Shown: positions 55,874 to 64,000 of the stretch, piece after piece | How positions within the stretch are numbered: position 1 is the first letter of the stretch | How the letters are laid out: every line of letters begins with the position of its first letter | From: Priestia koreensis | GTDB taxonomy: Bacteria; Bacillota; Bacilli; Bacillales; Bacillaceae_H | Assembly: GCF_001274935.1 (NCBI RefSeq) | Contig: NZ_LILC01000019.1 | Span: forward strand, 228,228-292,227 | DNA: 64,000 nucleotides | Direction: 5' to 3' | Program-made: the position numbers and the translations under genes | Notes under the pieces: generated by a model | What the model was told of the DNA's origin: nothing | What the model saw: only the letters and a program-made list of their open reading frames with translations | Databases searched by the model: none

Positions 55874-56974
55874 ATGAACAGCAATGTGTTCATGATAGGA
55901 TTAGGGCTGATCGGTGGTTCTCTTGCCCTTAGCATAAAGGAAACGCATCCGAATGTAACCATCATTGGGTATGACATTAATACGGAACAGCTGGAGCTTG
56001 CCAAGTCACTAAAAGTCGTGGATCATACGGTGACGATGCTTGAGGAAGGTGCTGCGAATGCGGATTACATTATTGTGGCAATCCCCGTTACGCAGGCAGA
56101 AAAAGTACTCAACGAACTCTCACAGCTCTCACTAAAAGAAGGCGTCATCGTAACAGATGTAGGAAGCACGAAGAAACAAATCGTGCAAACCGCACAGGCC
56201 GTGTTCTCAGACAACGTGCATTTTATCGGTGGTCATCCGATGGCGGGTTCACATAAAAGCGGCGTGACAGCTGCTAAAGCTCATTTGTTTGAAAATGCGT
56301 TTTACATTTTAACACCTTCGAATGAAGAGTCAGAAAAGGAAATGAACGAACTTCAAGTTTTATTAAGTGGGACAAAAGCGCAGTTCATCGTTATCACGCC
56401 TGATGAGCATGATAAATTAACAGGCGTTATTAGCCACTTTCCTCACATTATTGCTGCAAGTCTTGTTCACCAAGCAGAGCAGTATGAACAGGAAAACGAA
56501 TTAGTTGGAAAGTTAGCCGCCGGTGGATTTCGCGATATTACGAGAATCGCCTCAAGCAGTCCCGCAATGTGGCGTGATATTTTACTACATAACAAAGAGA
56601 TGCTTTTAGAGATTTTTGATCGTTGGATTTTTGAAATGCATAAAGTGCGTGATCTTGTTGAAGAAAAGAAAGCAGAGAGCATTTTTGATTACTTCGAACA
56701 AGCCAAGCAATTTCGTGACCAGCTTCCTGTTCGTCAAAAAGGAGCTATTCCATCCTTTTACGACTTGTATGTGGATGTTCCCGATTATCCGGGTATTATC
56801 TCTGAGGTGACTGGTCATCTAGCTGAAGAAGAGATTAGCATAACCAACATCCGTATTTTAGAGACGCGTGAAGATATTTACGGGGTATTACGTCTCAGCT
56901 TTCAAACGGATGATGACCGCAAAAAAGCGCGCGTCTGTCTTCAGAAACACAGCTATGCGACATTCATTCAATAA
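55874..56974 (+). CDS. tyrA: Prephenate dehydrogenase
   Basis: Oxidative decarboxylation of prephenate to 4-hydroxyphenylpyruvate for tyrosine. 366 aa: NAD motif MIGLGLIGGSLALS, GGHPMAGSHKSGV (catalytic His), helical dimer domain and a C-terminal ACT domain (about 298-366; DVPDYPGIISEVTGHL). Ribosome site GAGGTG. The aroE gene that follows tyrA in B. subtilis is absent; a terminator comes next. Confidence 0.96.
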   Translation: MNSNVFMIGLGLIGGSLALSIKETHPNVTIIGYDINTEQLELAKSLKVVDHTVTMLEEGAANADYIIVAIPVTQAEKVLNELSQLSLKEGVIVTDVGSTKKQIVQTAQAVFSDNVHFIGGHPMAGSHKSGVTAAKAHLFENAFYILTPSNEESEKEMNELQVLLSGTKAQFIVITPDEHDKLTGVISHFPHIIAASLVHQAEQYEQENELVGKLAAGGFRDITRIASSSPAMWRDILLHNKEMLLEIFDRWIFEMHKVRDLVEEKKAESIFDYFEQAKQFRDQLPVRQKGAIPSFYDLYVDVPDYPGIISEVTGHLAEEEISITNIRILETREDIYGVLRLSFQTDDDRKKARVCLQKHSYATFIQ

Positions 56975-56980
56975 TAGACG

Positions 56981-57019
56981 AAAAGAGCATTTCTACATCT
57001 CATGTAGGTGCTCTTTTTC
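56981..57019 (+). terminator. Terminator of the trp-hisC-tyrA unit
   Basis: AAAGAGCA..CTACAT and ATGTAG..TGCTCTTT arms, T-run of five. Confidence 0.85.
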
Positions 57020-57162
57020 ATTGGTTACCTCTCAGCAGATACTTTGCTTCTAGGATATAGTTATGTCATAATGAAATACCTTAGTTGAACTAACAATATG
57101 GATTTTATAAGATAGAGGAAAGAAACGGGCATATGAAGGTATGCTAATGAAGGGGAATGATG

Positions 57163-58428
57163 ATGAGAGAACTAGAAAAAGCCATTCAATATGTAGAAAA
57201 TGATCGTGTTGAAGAAGGGCTAGCTCTTATAAAGGAATTACAAAAAACAGCGAGCGCAGAAGACAAATTACTTCTAGCCGAACAATTTTATACGTGGGGA
57301 CTTCTTGAAGATGCGATTGCGTTAGTGGACGAGCTTTTGGAGTATTATCCAGGAGAAGGTGAGCTGCTTTTATTCAAAGCTGAGGTATATGTCGATCTAG
57401 AAGAAGAAGAAAAAGCCATTGCTATTTTAGATACAATTGAATCAGACGACCCGATTTATGTTCGCGGCCTTCTGCTAACAGCTGATTTGTATCAAATGCA
57501 AGGACTAAGTGAGGTAGCAGAAGCAAAGCTGTTAGAAGCAAAGCGACTATTGCCGAAGGAAGAAGTCATCGATTTTGGACTTGGAGAATTTTACTTAAGT
57601 CAAGCAGAATATCGCAAGGCGGTTACTTACTACGAGCGCTTAATTGAGCAAAAATCAACGCTTGATTTCAACGGAATTGATTTAAATCAACGTTTAGCGG
57701 AAAGTCTATGTGGAACAGGTGAATACGAACAAGCTATTCCATATTTTGAAAAAGCGCTCGACAACAAGTTAGAAATTAACACGCTGTTTGAATATGCGCT
57801 TGCTGCGTATCATGCGGAGCATTATCAAACCGCGATTGAGAAATTTATCGAATTACAAGCATTAGATCCTCAGTATCACTCTCTATATCTCTTCCTAGCA
57901 AGAGCCTATGAGCATGAATCAATGCTACCAGAGGCGCTTGAGGCCGTTAACGATGGTATTAAGCAGGATGAGTTTAACAAAGAACTATTTTTCTACAAAG
58001 GAAAGCTTGCGCTCAAGATGGGCGACGAAGAAACGGCGGAACATGCGCTACGTGAAGGCATTGCCATCGATCCAGGTTACATTGAAGCTATTTTAACAGT
58101 TTCTACCCTTTACATGAGCCAAGAGCGATACGAAGATGTCATTGAAAACATTCAAACAGCCGTTTCTTATAATGAACATGATCCTCATTTTGATTGGGAC
58201 TTGGCAAGAGCATCGAAAGAGTTGGAATTGTACGAAGATGCAATAAAACACTATGAAGCGGCATATAATGTCTTTAAAGAAGACTACGCCTTTCTAGAAG
58301 AGTACGGTTATTTTCTGCTTGAAGAGGGACAACGTGAACAGGCAAAGGCAATTTTCACGGCAATGCTTGAGCAAAACCCAACATCAGTCGAGATTCAAGA
58401 TCTGTTAGCACAATTGCAAGAATCGTAA
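57163..58428 (+). CDS. ypiA: TPR-repeat protein YpiA
   Basis: About 421-aa soluble protein made of roughly ten tetratricopeptide repeats; clear units include YRKAVTYYERLIEQ, YEQAIPYFEKALDN, YQTAIEKFIELQAL and YEDAIKHYEAAYNV. A protein-interaction scaffold; partners unknown. Three ATGs in a row (57157, 57160, 57163) follow AAGGGGA; the last has the best spacing. Position before ypiB-ypiF-qcr matches B. subtilis. Confidence 0.9.
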   Translation: MRELEKAIQYVENDRVEEGLALIKELQKTASAEDKLLLAEQFYTWGLLEDAIALVDELLEYYPGEGELLLFKAEVYVDLEEEEKAIAILDTIESDDPIYVRGLLLTADLYQMQGLSEVAEAKLLEAKRLLPKEEVIDFGLGEFYLSQAEYRKAVTYYERLIEQKSTLDFNGIDLNQRLAESLCGTGEYEQAIPYFEKALDNKLEINTLFEYALAAYHAEHYQTAIEKFIELQALDPQYHSLYLFLARAYEHESMLPEALEAVNDGIKQDEFNKELFFYKGKLALKMGDEETAEHALREGIAIDPGYIEAILTVSTLYMSQERYEDVIENIQTAVSYNEHDPHFDWDLARASKELELYEDAIKHYEAAYNVFKEDYAFLEEYGYFLLEEGQREQAKAIFTAMLEQNPTSVEIQDLLAQLQES

Positions 58429-58514
58429 TCAACGAAAAGGATTTTGGAGAGGTTTTGTTGAATAGGTAATAGTATAACCCTAAGTTTTTTTACAGATAGA
58501 AGGGAAGTGAAATA

Positions 58515-59060
58515 ATGGCCACTCCTGTTTCTGTTAACGAGAAAAAAGAATTTGTGCGCTGGTTCTTAACTAACTATCAACTGAAGCGTCGAGAATGTGT
58601 GTGGATTTTAAATTATTTAATGAGTCATGATCACTTAATGAAAAATGTTCATTTTGTTGAACATGCGCAGTTTACGCCAAGGGGTTTGATCATGTCTACG
58701 CATTGTGTAGAGGATCCACCATTTCGTTTTTACAAAGAAAGCGTAATGACGACAGATGCAGAAAAATCATTTCATGATATTCGATTAAATCGAAATGAAG
58801 ATATTTATATTCAATTGAATTTTCGATCTTCTTTTCTGTCACCGCAGTATGTAGCAGTATTAGAAGAAAATCCATACGCGCCAAAAAGTATGGAAACGAA
58901 TGAAAAAGATCAAATGCTCGCTGAAAAAGTGCTTCAAGAATCCATTGAATCCTTTCAGCGTGCCAAGCTGTTGGAGCTAATTGATCAAGCACTTGACAAC
59001 CATGATGAAGAAGAGTTTAAGCGACTAACAGGGTATATGAATCAACACTATCATGCGTAA
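58515..59060 (+). CDS. ypiB: YpiB-family protein (UPF0302)
   Basis: 181-aa soluble protein of the YpiB/UPF0302 family. Recognisable parts are [20 protein letters not shown] near the N-terminus and [12 protein letters not shown] in the middle, with a helical C-terminus (about 135-181). AGGGAAG ribosome site. No catalytic motif; function unknown. Between ypiA and ypiF as in B. subtilis. Confidence 0.92.
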   Translation: MATPVSVNEKKEFVRWFLTNYQLKRRECVWILNYLMSHDHLMKNVHFVEHAQFTPRGLIMSTHCVEDPPFRFYKESVMTTDAEKSFHDIRLNRNEDIYIQLNFRSSFLSPQYVAVLEENPYAPKSMETNEKDQMLAEKVLQESIESFQRAKLLELIDQALDNHDEEEFKRLTGYMNQHYHA

Positions 59061-59212
59061 GTAAAGATAGATCGATGCTTTTTGCATCAATATGGCATAA
59101 CCTGTTCTAAATCTCTTTTAACTGTAATGGTTTCGTATGATGTGAAGGGATTCTACAGGATGAGATCATCTAGTAGGATCCTTTTTCATTATCTTTAAAG
59201 GAGGTGAAACAC

Positions 59213-59662
59213 GTGCGATGGATAACAACTGATGTGGATCAGTATTTGCAGGCGAAAGAATACATTGACTGTGCGATTGTTCCTATTGTTCCAATTGAAT
59301 TTGCCAGCTCATCGAAAACAGTTGCATCAGGGGAGTATGTGCAAGCTCTAGCCTATGAGATGGAAAGACAATACAAAGGTCGAGTGCTATTATTGCCCGC
59401 GTATACATATCTAAAAAACACTGACCTAGTCACAAAGAAAGCTGAATTGCTCGACTGGAAGCACTATTTGATCGAACAAGGCCTCACGCATGTTTTTATG
59501 CTAACCACAGAAGCAGAGTGGCGGCAATTTGATGGAGAGTTGGAAGGCTCGCTTTTATGGGTACCCTCGCTTCCATTTCATGCGATGAAAGATGAAGATA
59601 AAAGAGACATCTTGCAGCAGCAAGCTGAGTCAGTATCTTCTATTTTTACAGCCAGTTGGTAA
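59213..59662 (+). CDS. ypiF: YpiF-like protein (DUF2487)
   Basis: About 149-aa protein, probably a small alpha/beta domain (VLLLPAYTYL, HVFMLTTEAEW, GSLLWVPSLPF). Matches DUF2487/YpiF by position directly before qcrA. GTG 59213 is well spaced from AAAGGAGG; the GTG at 59204 overlaps that site. Function unknown. Confidence 0.88.
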   Translation: MRWITTDVDQYLQAKEYIDCAIVPIVPIEFASSSKTVASGEYVQALAYEMERQYKGRVLLLPAYTYLKNTDLVTKKAELLDWKHYLIEQGLTHVFMLTTEAEWRQFDGELEGSLLWVPSLPFHAMKDEDKRDILQQQAESVSSIFTASW

Positions 59663-59732
59663 ACGATTTCTTAATTAAAAACAAAATATTCGAACTTTAT
59701 TTAGTATTAATAATTTTTAGGAAAAGACCATA

Positions 59733-59761
59733 TTGACCTTGATTAAATCTTGATATATCAT
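59733..59761 (+). promoter_or_regulatory. Promoter of qcrABC
   Basis: TTGACC (59733-59738), 17 bp, TATCAT (59756-59761); good sigma-A match 73 nt before qcrA. Confidence 0.65.
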
Positions 59762-59834
59762 GAGAATGTCCTAGTTTTATATATTTATAGAAATTTTTTC
59801 AAGGACGGAGCTTTTGACAAAGGGGGGGAGACGC

Positions 59835-60344
59835 ATGAGCGAAAAGGAACACCAAGTGTCAAGACGCCAATTTTTGAACTACACGCTAACAGGGGTAGGC
59901 GGGTTTATGGCGGCGGGCATGCTTATGCCAATGGTTCGTTTTGCGTTGGATCCTGTACTGAGACCTGTTGCCAAACAAGATATGGTAGCAGTGGCGCAAG
60001 TGAAGGATATAACCAATGAGCCTCAGCGTTTTAATTTTAAAGTGCACCAAGTTGATGCTTGGCACGAGTCAGAAGAACCTAAATCTGCATGGGTATACAA
60101 AACCAAAAAGGGAGAGATTGTGGCATTGTCTCCTGTATGTAAGCATTTAGGATGCACCGTTAACTGGAACGGTGATAAGAAAAACCCTAATCGTTTTTAC
60201 TGTCCTTGCCACGGCGGGATGTACGAAAAAGACGGCACCAATGTTCCTAAAACACCACCTATTCATCCTCTAGACGTCTTCAAACAAAAAGTAGAAAAGG
60301 GAACACTTTATTTAGGTAAAGCCGAACCAAGAGGAGGAGCGTAA
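59835..60344 (+). CDS. qcrA: Menaquinol:cytochrome c reductase iron-sulfur subunit
   Basis: Rieske protein of the bc complex. 169 aa: twin-Arg-like start SRRQFLNY and a membrane anchor (about 20-40), then the Rieske fold with C-K-H-L-G-C (VCKHLGCTV) and C-P-C-H (CPCHGGMY) binding the 2Fe-2S cluster. ATG 59835 after AGGGGGGGAG. First gene of qcrABC; qcrB follows 2 nt later. Confidence 0.96.
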   Translation: MSEKEHQVSRRQFLNYTLTGVGGFMAAGMLMPMVRFALDPVLRPVAKQDMVAVAQVKDITNEPQRFNFKVHQVDAWHESEEPKSAWVYKTKKGEIVALSPVCKHLGCTVNWNGDKKNPNRFYCPCHGGMYEKDGTNVPKTPPIHPLDVFKQKVEKGTLYLGKAEPRGGA

Positions 60345-60346
60345 TC

Positions 60347-61021
60347 ATGCTAAACAAAATCTATGATTGGGTTGATGAACGCTTAGATATTACTCCTTTA
60401 TGGCGAGACATTGCTGACCACGAAGTACCTGAACATGTCAATCCAGCACACCATTTCTCAGCATTTGTCTATTGTTTTGGCGGGCTAACGTTTTTTGTAA
60501 CCGTTATCCAAATTTTATCCGGTATGTTTTTAACGATGTATTACGTACCAGATATTAAAAATGCGTGGGAATCTGTTTATTATCTTCAAAACGAAGTTGC
60601 ATTTGGACAAATTGTACGCGGTATGCATCATTGGGGTGCAAGCTTAGTCATCGTTATGATGTTTTTACATACGTTGCGCGTATTTTTCCAAGGTGCGTAC
60701 AAAAAACCTCGTGAGCTTAACTGGATCGTGGGCGTACTAATCTTCGGCGTTATGTTAGGTCTAGGATTTACGGGCTATTTACTTCCGTGGGATATGAAAG
60801 CGCTTTTCGCGACGAAGGTAGGGCTTCAAATTGCGGAATCAACGCCGTTTATTGGAGCACAAGTTAAAACACTTCTAGCAGGGCATCCGGACATTATCGG
60901 AGCACAAACGTTAACTCGCTTCTTTGCCATCCATGTGTTCTTCTTACCAGGTGCACTTTTAGGCTTAATGGCTGCTCATTTCTTGATGATTCGAAAACAA
61001 GGTATTTCTGGTCCTCTATAA
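60347..61021 (+). CDS. qcrB: Menaquinol:cytochrome c reductase cytochrome b subunit
   Basis: Cytochrome b6-type subunit with four membrane helices, 224 aa. Haem His ligands are in VRGMHHWGASLVIVMMFLHTLRVFF and in FFAIHVFFLPGALLGLMAAHF. Matches b6 length; the rest of cytochrome b is in QcrC. AGGAGGAG ribosome site at the qcrA end. Confidence 0.97.
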   Translation: MLNKIYDWVDERLDITPLWRDIADHEVPEHVNPAHHFSAFVYCFGGLTFFVTVIQILSGMFLTMYYVPDIKNAWESVYYLQNEVAFGQIVRGMHHWGASLVIVMMFLHTLRVFFQGAYKKPRELNWIVGVLIFGVMLGLGFTGYLLPWDMKALFATKVGLQIAESTPFIGAQVKTLLAGHPDIIGAQTLTRFFAIHVFFLPGALLGLMAAHFLMIRKQGISGPL

Positions 61022-61068
61022 AGAGCAGCAACAAAAAAGAACATCTGATTTAAGGGAGGGATAACGAC

Positions 61069-61839
61069 ATGCATCGTGGTAAAGGAATGAAATTTGTCGG
61101 AGATTCACGTGTTCCTGTATCAAGGAAACCGAATATTCCGAAAGATTACTCGGAATTTCCAGGGAAAACAGAAGCTTTTTGGCCAAACTTTCTTTTAAAA
61201 GAATGGATGGTAGGGGCTGTATTTTTAGTCGGCTATCTATGCTTAACCATCGCAGAACCATCTCCTCTAGAACGTATTGCAGATCCTACTGATACAGGAT
61301 ATATACCACTACCAGACTGGTACTTTCTGTTTTTATATCAACTTTTAAAATATTCATATGCATCAGGTCCTTATAACGTAATTGGAGCATTTATCGTACC
61401 GGGAATCGCGTTCGGCGCACTTTTATTAGCCCCATTTTTAGATAGTGGTCCAGAGCGACGTCCGGCAAGACGACCAATTCCAACTGGTTTTATGCTGCTA
61501 GCCATTGCGGGTATTATCTTCTTAACGTGGGAATCAGTCGCAACACATGACTGGAAAGCTGCAGAAGCGCAAGGGAAAATCGTCAAAGAAGTGCCGATCG
61601 ATAAAGAAGCAGAAGGCTATAAATTAATGGAGAAAAATACGTGTTTGACCTGTCACGGTGAAAATCTGCAGGGCGGGGCAGCAGCTCCAGCACTGACCGA
61701 AATTAATTTAAAGCCGGAAGAAATAGCGAAAATAGCTAAAAACGGTAAGGGGAACATGCCAGCAGGTGTGTTCAAAGGAACCGATGAAGAGCTAAAAACA
61801 CTTTCTGAGTTTGTCGCAAATATCGGCAAAGATAAGTAG
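61069..61839 (+). CDS. qcrC: Menaquinol:cytochrome c reductase cytochrome c subunit
   Basis: Fusion typical of Bacillaceae: subunit IV-like N-terminal part with about three to four membrane helices (PDWYFLFLYQLLKY is the PEWY-type quinol site, here PDWY) and a C-terminal cytochrome c domain (about 180-256) with the haem motif CLTCHG and a distal Met in GNMPAG. 256 aa. Needs ResABC, encoded at 3.6-6.9 kb, for haem attachment. Confidence 0.97.
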   Translation: MHRGKGMKFVGDSRVPVSRKPNIPKDYSEFPGKTEAFWPNFLLKEWMVGAVFLVGYLCLTIAEPSPLERIADPTDTGYIPLPDWYFLFLYQLLKYSYASGPYNVIGAFIVPGIAFGALLLAPFLDSGPERRPARRPIPTGFMLLAIAGIIFLTWESVATHDWKAAEAQGKIVKEVPIDKEAEGYKLMEKNTCLTCHGENLQGGAAAPALTEINLKPEEIAKIAKNGKGNMPAGVFKGTDEELKTLSEFVANIGKDK

Positions 61840-61850
61840 AGATTACAAGC

Positions 61851-61907
61851 TAAAAGATGATTTTAAAGGAGAAGTGGTGGATGTCTCTTTTGAGTCATCT
61901 TTTTTTA
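61851..61907 (+). terminator. Terminator of qcrABC
   Basis: AAAAGATGA and TCATCTTTTTTT arms, with an inner AAGGAGA/TCTCTTT pairing, shortly after qcrC. Confidence 0.75.
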
Positions 61908-61946
61908 TGTCATAATGTAGAAAACAGAATAAAATGAGGGATTATA

Positions 61947-62531
61947 GTGAATTATCTACAGCTTATTTTTAAAGACAAACGAGTGCTTATCCTGTTATTG
62001 ATTGTGAATACGCTTGGAACGATTTACGGCTATATTTGGTACGGTGGACAGTTAGCTATGACGCCAGCAAAATTTATTCCCTTTGTACCAGATAGCCCCA
62101 CAGCTACGCTCTTTTTTGTTTTTGTCCTAATTGGATTTCTAATGAATAAAAACTTCGGCTTAATGGAAGCGTTGGCGAGCGTGACGCTGTTTAAGTATGG
62201 CATTTGGGCAGTGGTAATGAACCTGCTTGTGTATAAAGTAACAGGAGAAATGAATATTATTATGCTCATGCTTATGACATCTCATTTCGCTATGGCAGTA
62301 CAAGGTATCCTTTATACACCTTTTTATCGAATTAAGCCAATTCATTTATCAATTGCAGCCGTATGGGCCGTACATAATGAAATTATTGACTACGTGTTTT
62401 TCATGATGCCGCAGTATCCCGTATTGGATCAATATAGGGCACAAATTGGCTACTTTACCTTCTGGCTCAGCATTGCTTCGGTTGCACTTGTTTACTGGCT
62501 TGCTGTTCGAAAGAAAAAAATTGTAAAATAG
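61947..62531 (+). CDS. ypjA: YpjA-like membrane protein (DUF1405)
   Basis: 194-aa protein with about six membrane helices; GTG start after GAGGG. Family marks include YGYIWYGGQL and AVWAVHNEIIDY. Located behind qcrC as in B. subtilis, where ypjB and dapB-region genes follow; here synteny changes directly after this gene. Function unknown. Confidence 0.88.
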   Translation: MNYLQLIFKDKRVLILLLIVNTLGTIYGYIWYGGQLAMTPAKFIPFVPDSPTATLFFVFVLIGFLMNKNFGLMEALASVTLFKYGIWAVVMNLLVYKVTGEMNIIMLMLMTSHFAMAVQGILYTPFYRIKPIHLSIAAVWAVHNEIIDYVFFMMPQYPVLDQYRAQIGYFTFWLSIASVALVYWLAVRKKKIVK

Positions 62532-62595
62532 GCGCACGAAAACCAAGCTTTCCTTCTACAATATAGTGTAGGCTACTGACATAGAGGTGATAAAA

Positions 62596-63003
62596 TTGAG
62601 CAGTGTAAAAAAAGAGTTGCACCCTTCCATTGCAAAGTTTAAAACGTTTGTGAAAGATCATCCAAAGCTTGTAGAAGAAGTACGAAAGCAAAAGCGTTCT
62701 TGGCAGGAAATTTATGAAGATTGGTATTTGTTTGGGGAAGACGATCAAACATGGGCGAAGTACCGTTCAACAGATGGAGACGAAGAACCAGCAAAAGAAG
62801 ATGAAAAGAAAGCAAAAGGAGACTTTTTAGGCTCAATCTTTTCATCGGTGAAGAATATGGACGTTGATCAAATGCAGCAGCATATGACGAGCATGAATTC
62901 CGCGATTTCAAACATTCAGCAGGTGCTTCAGCAATTCCAAACAAAGAAACCAATAGGTGGAGGCTCGGTCCCCAATAACCCTTTTGGATTTCGTAAGGAT
63001 TAA
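62596..63003 (+). CDS. ylbD: YlbD-family coat protein
   Basis: 135-aa hydrophilic protein with family start KKELHPSIAKFKTFVKDHPK, VEEVRKQKRSWQEIYEDWYL and LFGEDDQTWAKY, then an acidic linker and helical C-terminus ending in NNPFGFRKD. TTG 62596 is chosen, 6 nt after AGAGGTGA. In B. subtilis ylbD is near the ylbB-ylbG cluster, far from qcr, so its place here marks a rearrangement. YlbD is listed as a spore coat component. Confidence 0.85.
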   Translation: MSSVKKELHPSIAKFKTFVKDHPKLVEEVRKQKRSWQEIYEDWYLFGEDDQTWAKYRSTDGDEEPAKEDEKKAKGDFLGSIFSSVKNMDVDQMQQHMTSMNSAISNIQQVLQQFQTKKPIGGGSVPNNPFGFRKD

Positions 63004-63011
63004 GGCATAAC

Positions 63012-63254
63012 ATGAGAAAAGATGTGTATGATTATATCTCATCAAAGTCGAAGCTGCAGCAGTTTATTCGGGAACAACCAATTTGGTATCGTACGTTAAC
63101 ACGAGACCCAACTCAACTTGAAAAGTTTGAACTTGCGTCATTGCAGTATTTTAAACAGACGATTCCTCATAAAATTGAGAAGTTCTCAAATTCAGTCGAA
63201 ATGGCGAATGTGATGCTTTATATGCTTCAAGCGATGCGAGAACAAGATTCATAA
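63012..63254 (+). CDS. ylbE: YlbE-like protein
   Basis: 80-aa protein starting MRKDVYDYISSKSKLQQFIR with EQPIWYRTLTRDP, the hallmark of the YlbE-like family. Eight nt after ylbD with AAGG as a modest ribosome site; the ylbD-ylbE pair is the usual neighbourhood. Mostly helical, no membrane segment. Function unknown. Confidence 0.85.
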   Translation: MRKDVYDYISSKSKLQQFIREQPIWYRTLTRDPTQLEKFELASLQYFKQTIPHKIEKFSNSVEMANVMLYMLQAMREQDS

Positions 63255-63293
63255 TGAGCAGGCGACGTTGGAAATGGTTGCTTTGTTTATATG

Positions 63294-63337
63294 AAGAACC
63301 GGTCACAACCTATGACATAGGGAGAGGCCGGTTTTTC
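63294..63337 (+). terminator. Terminator of ylbD-ylbE
   Basis: AACCGG and CCGGTT arms enclosing a smaller CCTAT/ATAGG hairpin; TTTTTC tail. Confidence 0.7.
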
Positions 63338-63401
63338 ATTTTGTAAGAGTTGGATAAAAGTGGGGCGCTTGCACATACTACCTGAAAAAGGAGTGAGCGA
63401 T

Positions 63402-63818
63402 GTGTATAGAATAGCTCTGTTTATGGCAAGTGTCTTATTGGTGGCGGGTTGTCAAAATGATAAACCAAAGCCGAATTCAAGTCCAAATCCACCGCAAAGT
63501 GAGCATCGTAAAAGCGTGGAGTCATCGGTTTCACTGCAGGATCGTACGCTTACGGTGCATCAGTATGTGAGCGGAGACGATGTGTACGTGGAGTGTATTA
63601 TCAATCGATTCACGTTTCAGCAATCATCGCAAAATCAGGACGGACAAGGATACGTGGTTGTGTATGTAGACGGGGTAAGGACGCTTGAAGAGTCAAAAGC
63701 AGCGTTTGTGATTCCGAATTTGGAAAAAGGTGTTCACCAAATTCGGTTAGAGGTTGAGCGTGAAAAAGGAAGCGTATATGACTTGAAGCAAGAGTTTAGT
63801 GTAAATGTGGGCAATTGA
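63402..63818 (+). CDS. Putative lipoprotein of unknown function
   Basis: 138-aa predicted lipoprotein. GTG 63402 follows AAAAAGGAGTGAG; MYRIALFMASVLLVAGC ends in the lipobox LVAGC (Cys17). Then a Pro/Ser/Asn-rich linker (about 19-38) and a small probable beta-sandwich domain (about 40-138) with YVVVYVDGVRTLEESKAAF and GVHQIRLEVEREKG, resembling all-beta binding modules. No name could be given; start alternatives upstream lack a ribosome site. Confidence 0.75.
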   Translation: MYRIALFMASVLLVAGCQNDKPKPNSSPNPPQSEHRKSVESSVSLQDRTLTVHQYVSGDDVYVECIINRFTFQQSSQNQDGQGYVVVYVDGVRTLEESKAAFVIPNLEKGVHQIRLEVEREKGSVYDLKQEFSVNVGN

Positions 63819-63918
63819 TATGGAGTTAAAAAGGAGAGCGTTGTCTTACCTAGGTTGGTGAGGGAGGGCTTCTTTTTTTTGCATCGAGAGGGGATTTATT
63901 AGTGCGTCCCTTCGTTCC
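63819..63918. other. Intergenic tail before the right-edge repeat
   Basis: Short stretch with a T-run of eight (about 63871-63878) after imperfectly pairing AGGAGAGC and GGCTTC segments; possibly a weak terminator of the lipoprotein gene. Confidence 0.3.
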
Positions 63919-64000
63919 AGATTGCTACGCTTTCCGCAGGGCGAGCGGTGAGCTTCCTCGTCGCGTTGCTTCCTGCGGGATCTCACCTGACTCGCTCATC
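63919..64000. repeat. GC-rich dispersed Bacillaceae repeat, copy 2 (cut by window end)
   Basis: CGCTTTCCGCAGGGCGAGCG, then GGTGAGCTTCCTCG and CTGCGGGATCTCACCTGACT parallel copy 1 at 25270-25330, including the GGTGAG/CTCACC palindromic arms. Truncated at base 64000. Confidence 0.75.

Overview
The window is a 64-kb chromosomal segment from an endospore-forming member of the Bacillaceae (Bacillus sensu lato, possibly Priestia-like; the species cannot be fixed by reading alone). The evidence is the sporulation set (dacB-spmA-spmB, sleB-ypeB, spoIVA), bacillithiol, menaquinone and TRAP genes, and gene order that largely follows the B. subtilis dacB-to-ypjA region. Almost everything lies on the + strand; only serA, fer, ansA and a small ypzI-type gene are on the minus strand. 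No rRNA, tRNA, CRISPR array, prophage or intact insertion sequence was seen.

Layout: 0.1-2.5 kb spore-cortex operon dacB-spmA-spmB behind a sigma-E-type promoter; 2.6-9.7 kb rluB and resABCDE (cytochrome c maturation plus the ResDE redox two-component system); 9.8-12.9 kb an orphan FecCD-type permease, sigX-rsiX and a small membrane ORF; 12.9-16 kb serA (-), FMN riboswitch-ribU, ferredoxin (-); 16.1-22.5 kb ypbB-recS-ypbD-ypbF, ypbG, a CarH-like MerR/B12 regulator and mecB; 22.7-26.7 kb glutamate dehydrogenase, ypdA, a miniature repeat element and ansA (-); 26.7-34.8 kb prsW, sleB-ypeB, ypfA-ypfB, cmk-plsC-ypfD, fni, ypzI (-); 34.9-41.1 kb yphA, der-gpsA, yphE-yphF, spoIVA; 41.6-46.3 kb hbs, folE-mtrB, hepS-menG-hepT, ndk; 46.5-57 kb cheR, aroB, trpEDCFBA, hisC, tyrA; 57-62.5 kb ypiA-ypiB-ypiF, qcrABC, ypjA; 62.6-64 kb ylbD-ylbE, a lipoprotein and a second copy of the GC-rich repeat.

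How the genes work together: ResABC build the c-type cytochrome used by QcrC; HepS/HepT/MenG make the menaquinone that QcrABC oxidises; ResDE senses redox state. Tryptophan supply is controlled inside the window: mtrB encodes TRAP and the trp leader at about 48.50-48.71 kb is its target. Serine, chorismate, tryptophan, histidine and tyrosine steps are represented, but aroF, aroH and aroE, which flank this supraoperon in B. subtilis, are absent here.

The observations most worth a second look are: (1) a trp leader with about 30 NAG triplets in two arrays separated by a hairpin, far more than the 11 of B. subtilis, plus a hairpin over the trpE Shine-Dalgarno; (2) a ~0.47-kb miniature element with terminal inverted repeats that appears to have split the shared ypdA/ansA terminator and duplicated 14 bp; (3) a CarH-like B12 photoreceptor candidate with TACA repeats over its own promoter; (4) a small membrane ORF whose last codons are the terminator itself, predicting a non-stop mRNA; (5) a synteny break at 62.5 kb joining qcr-ypjA to ylbD-ylbE.
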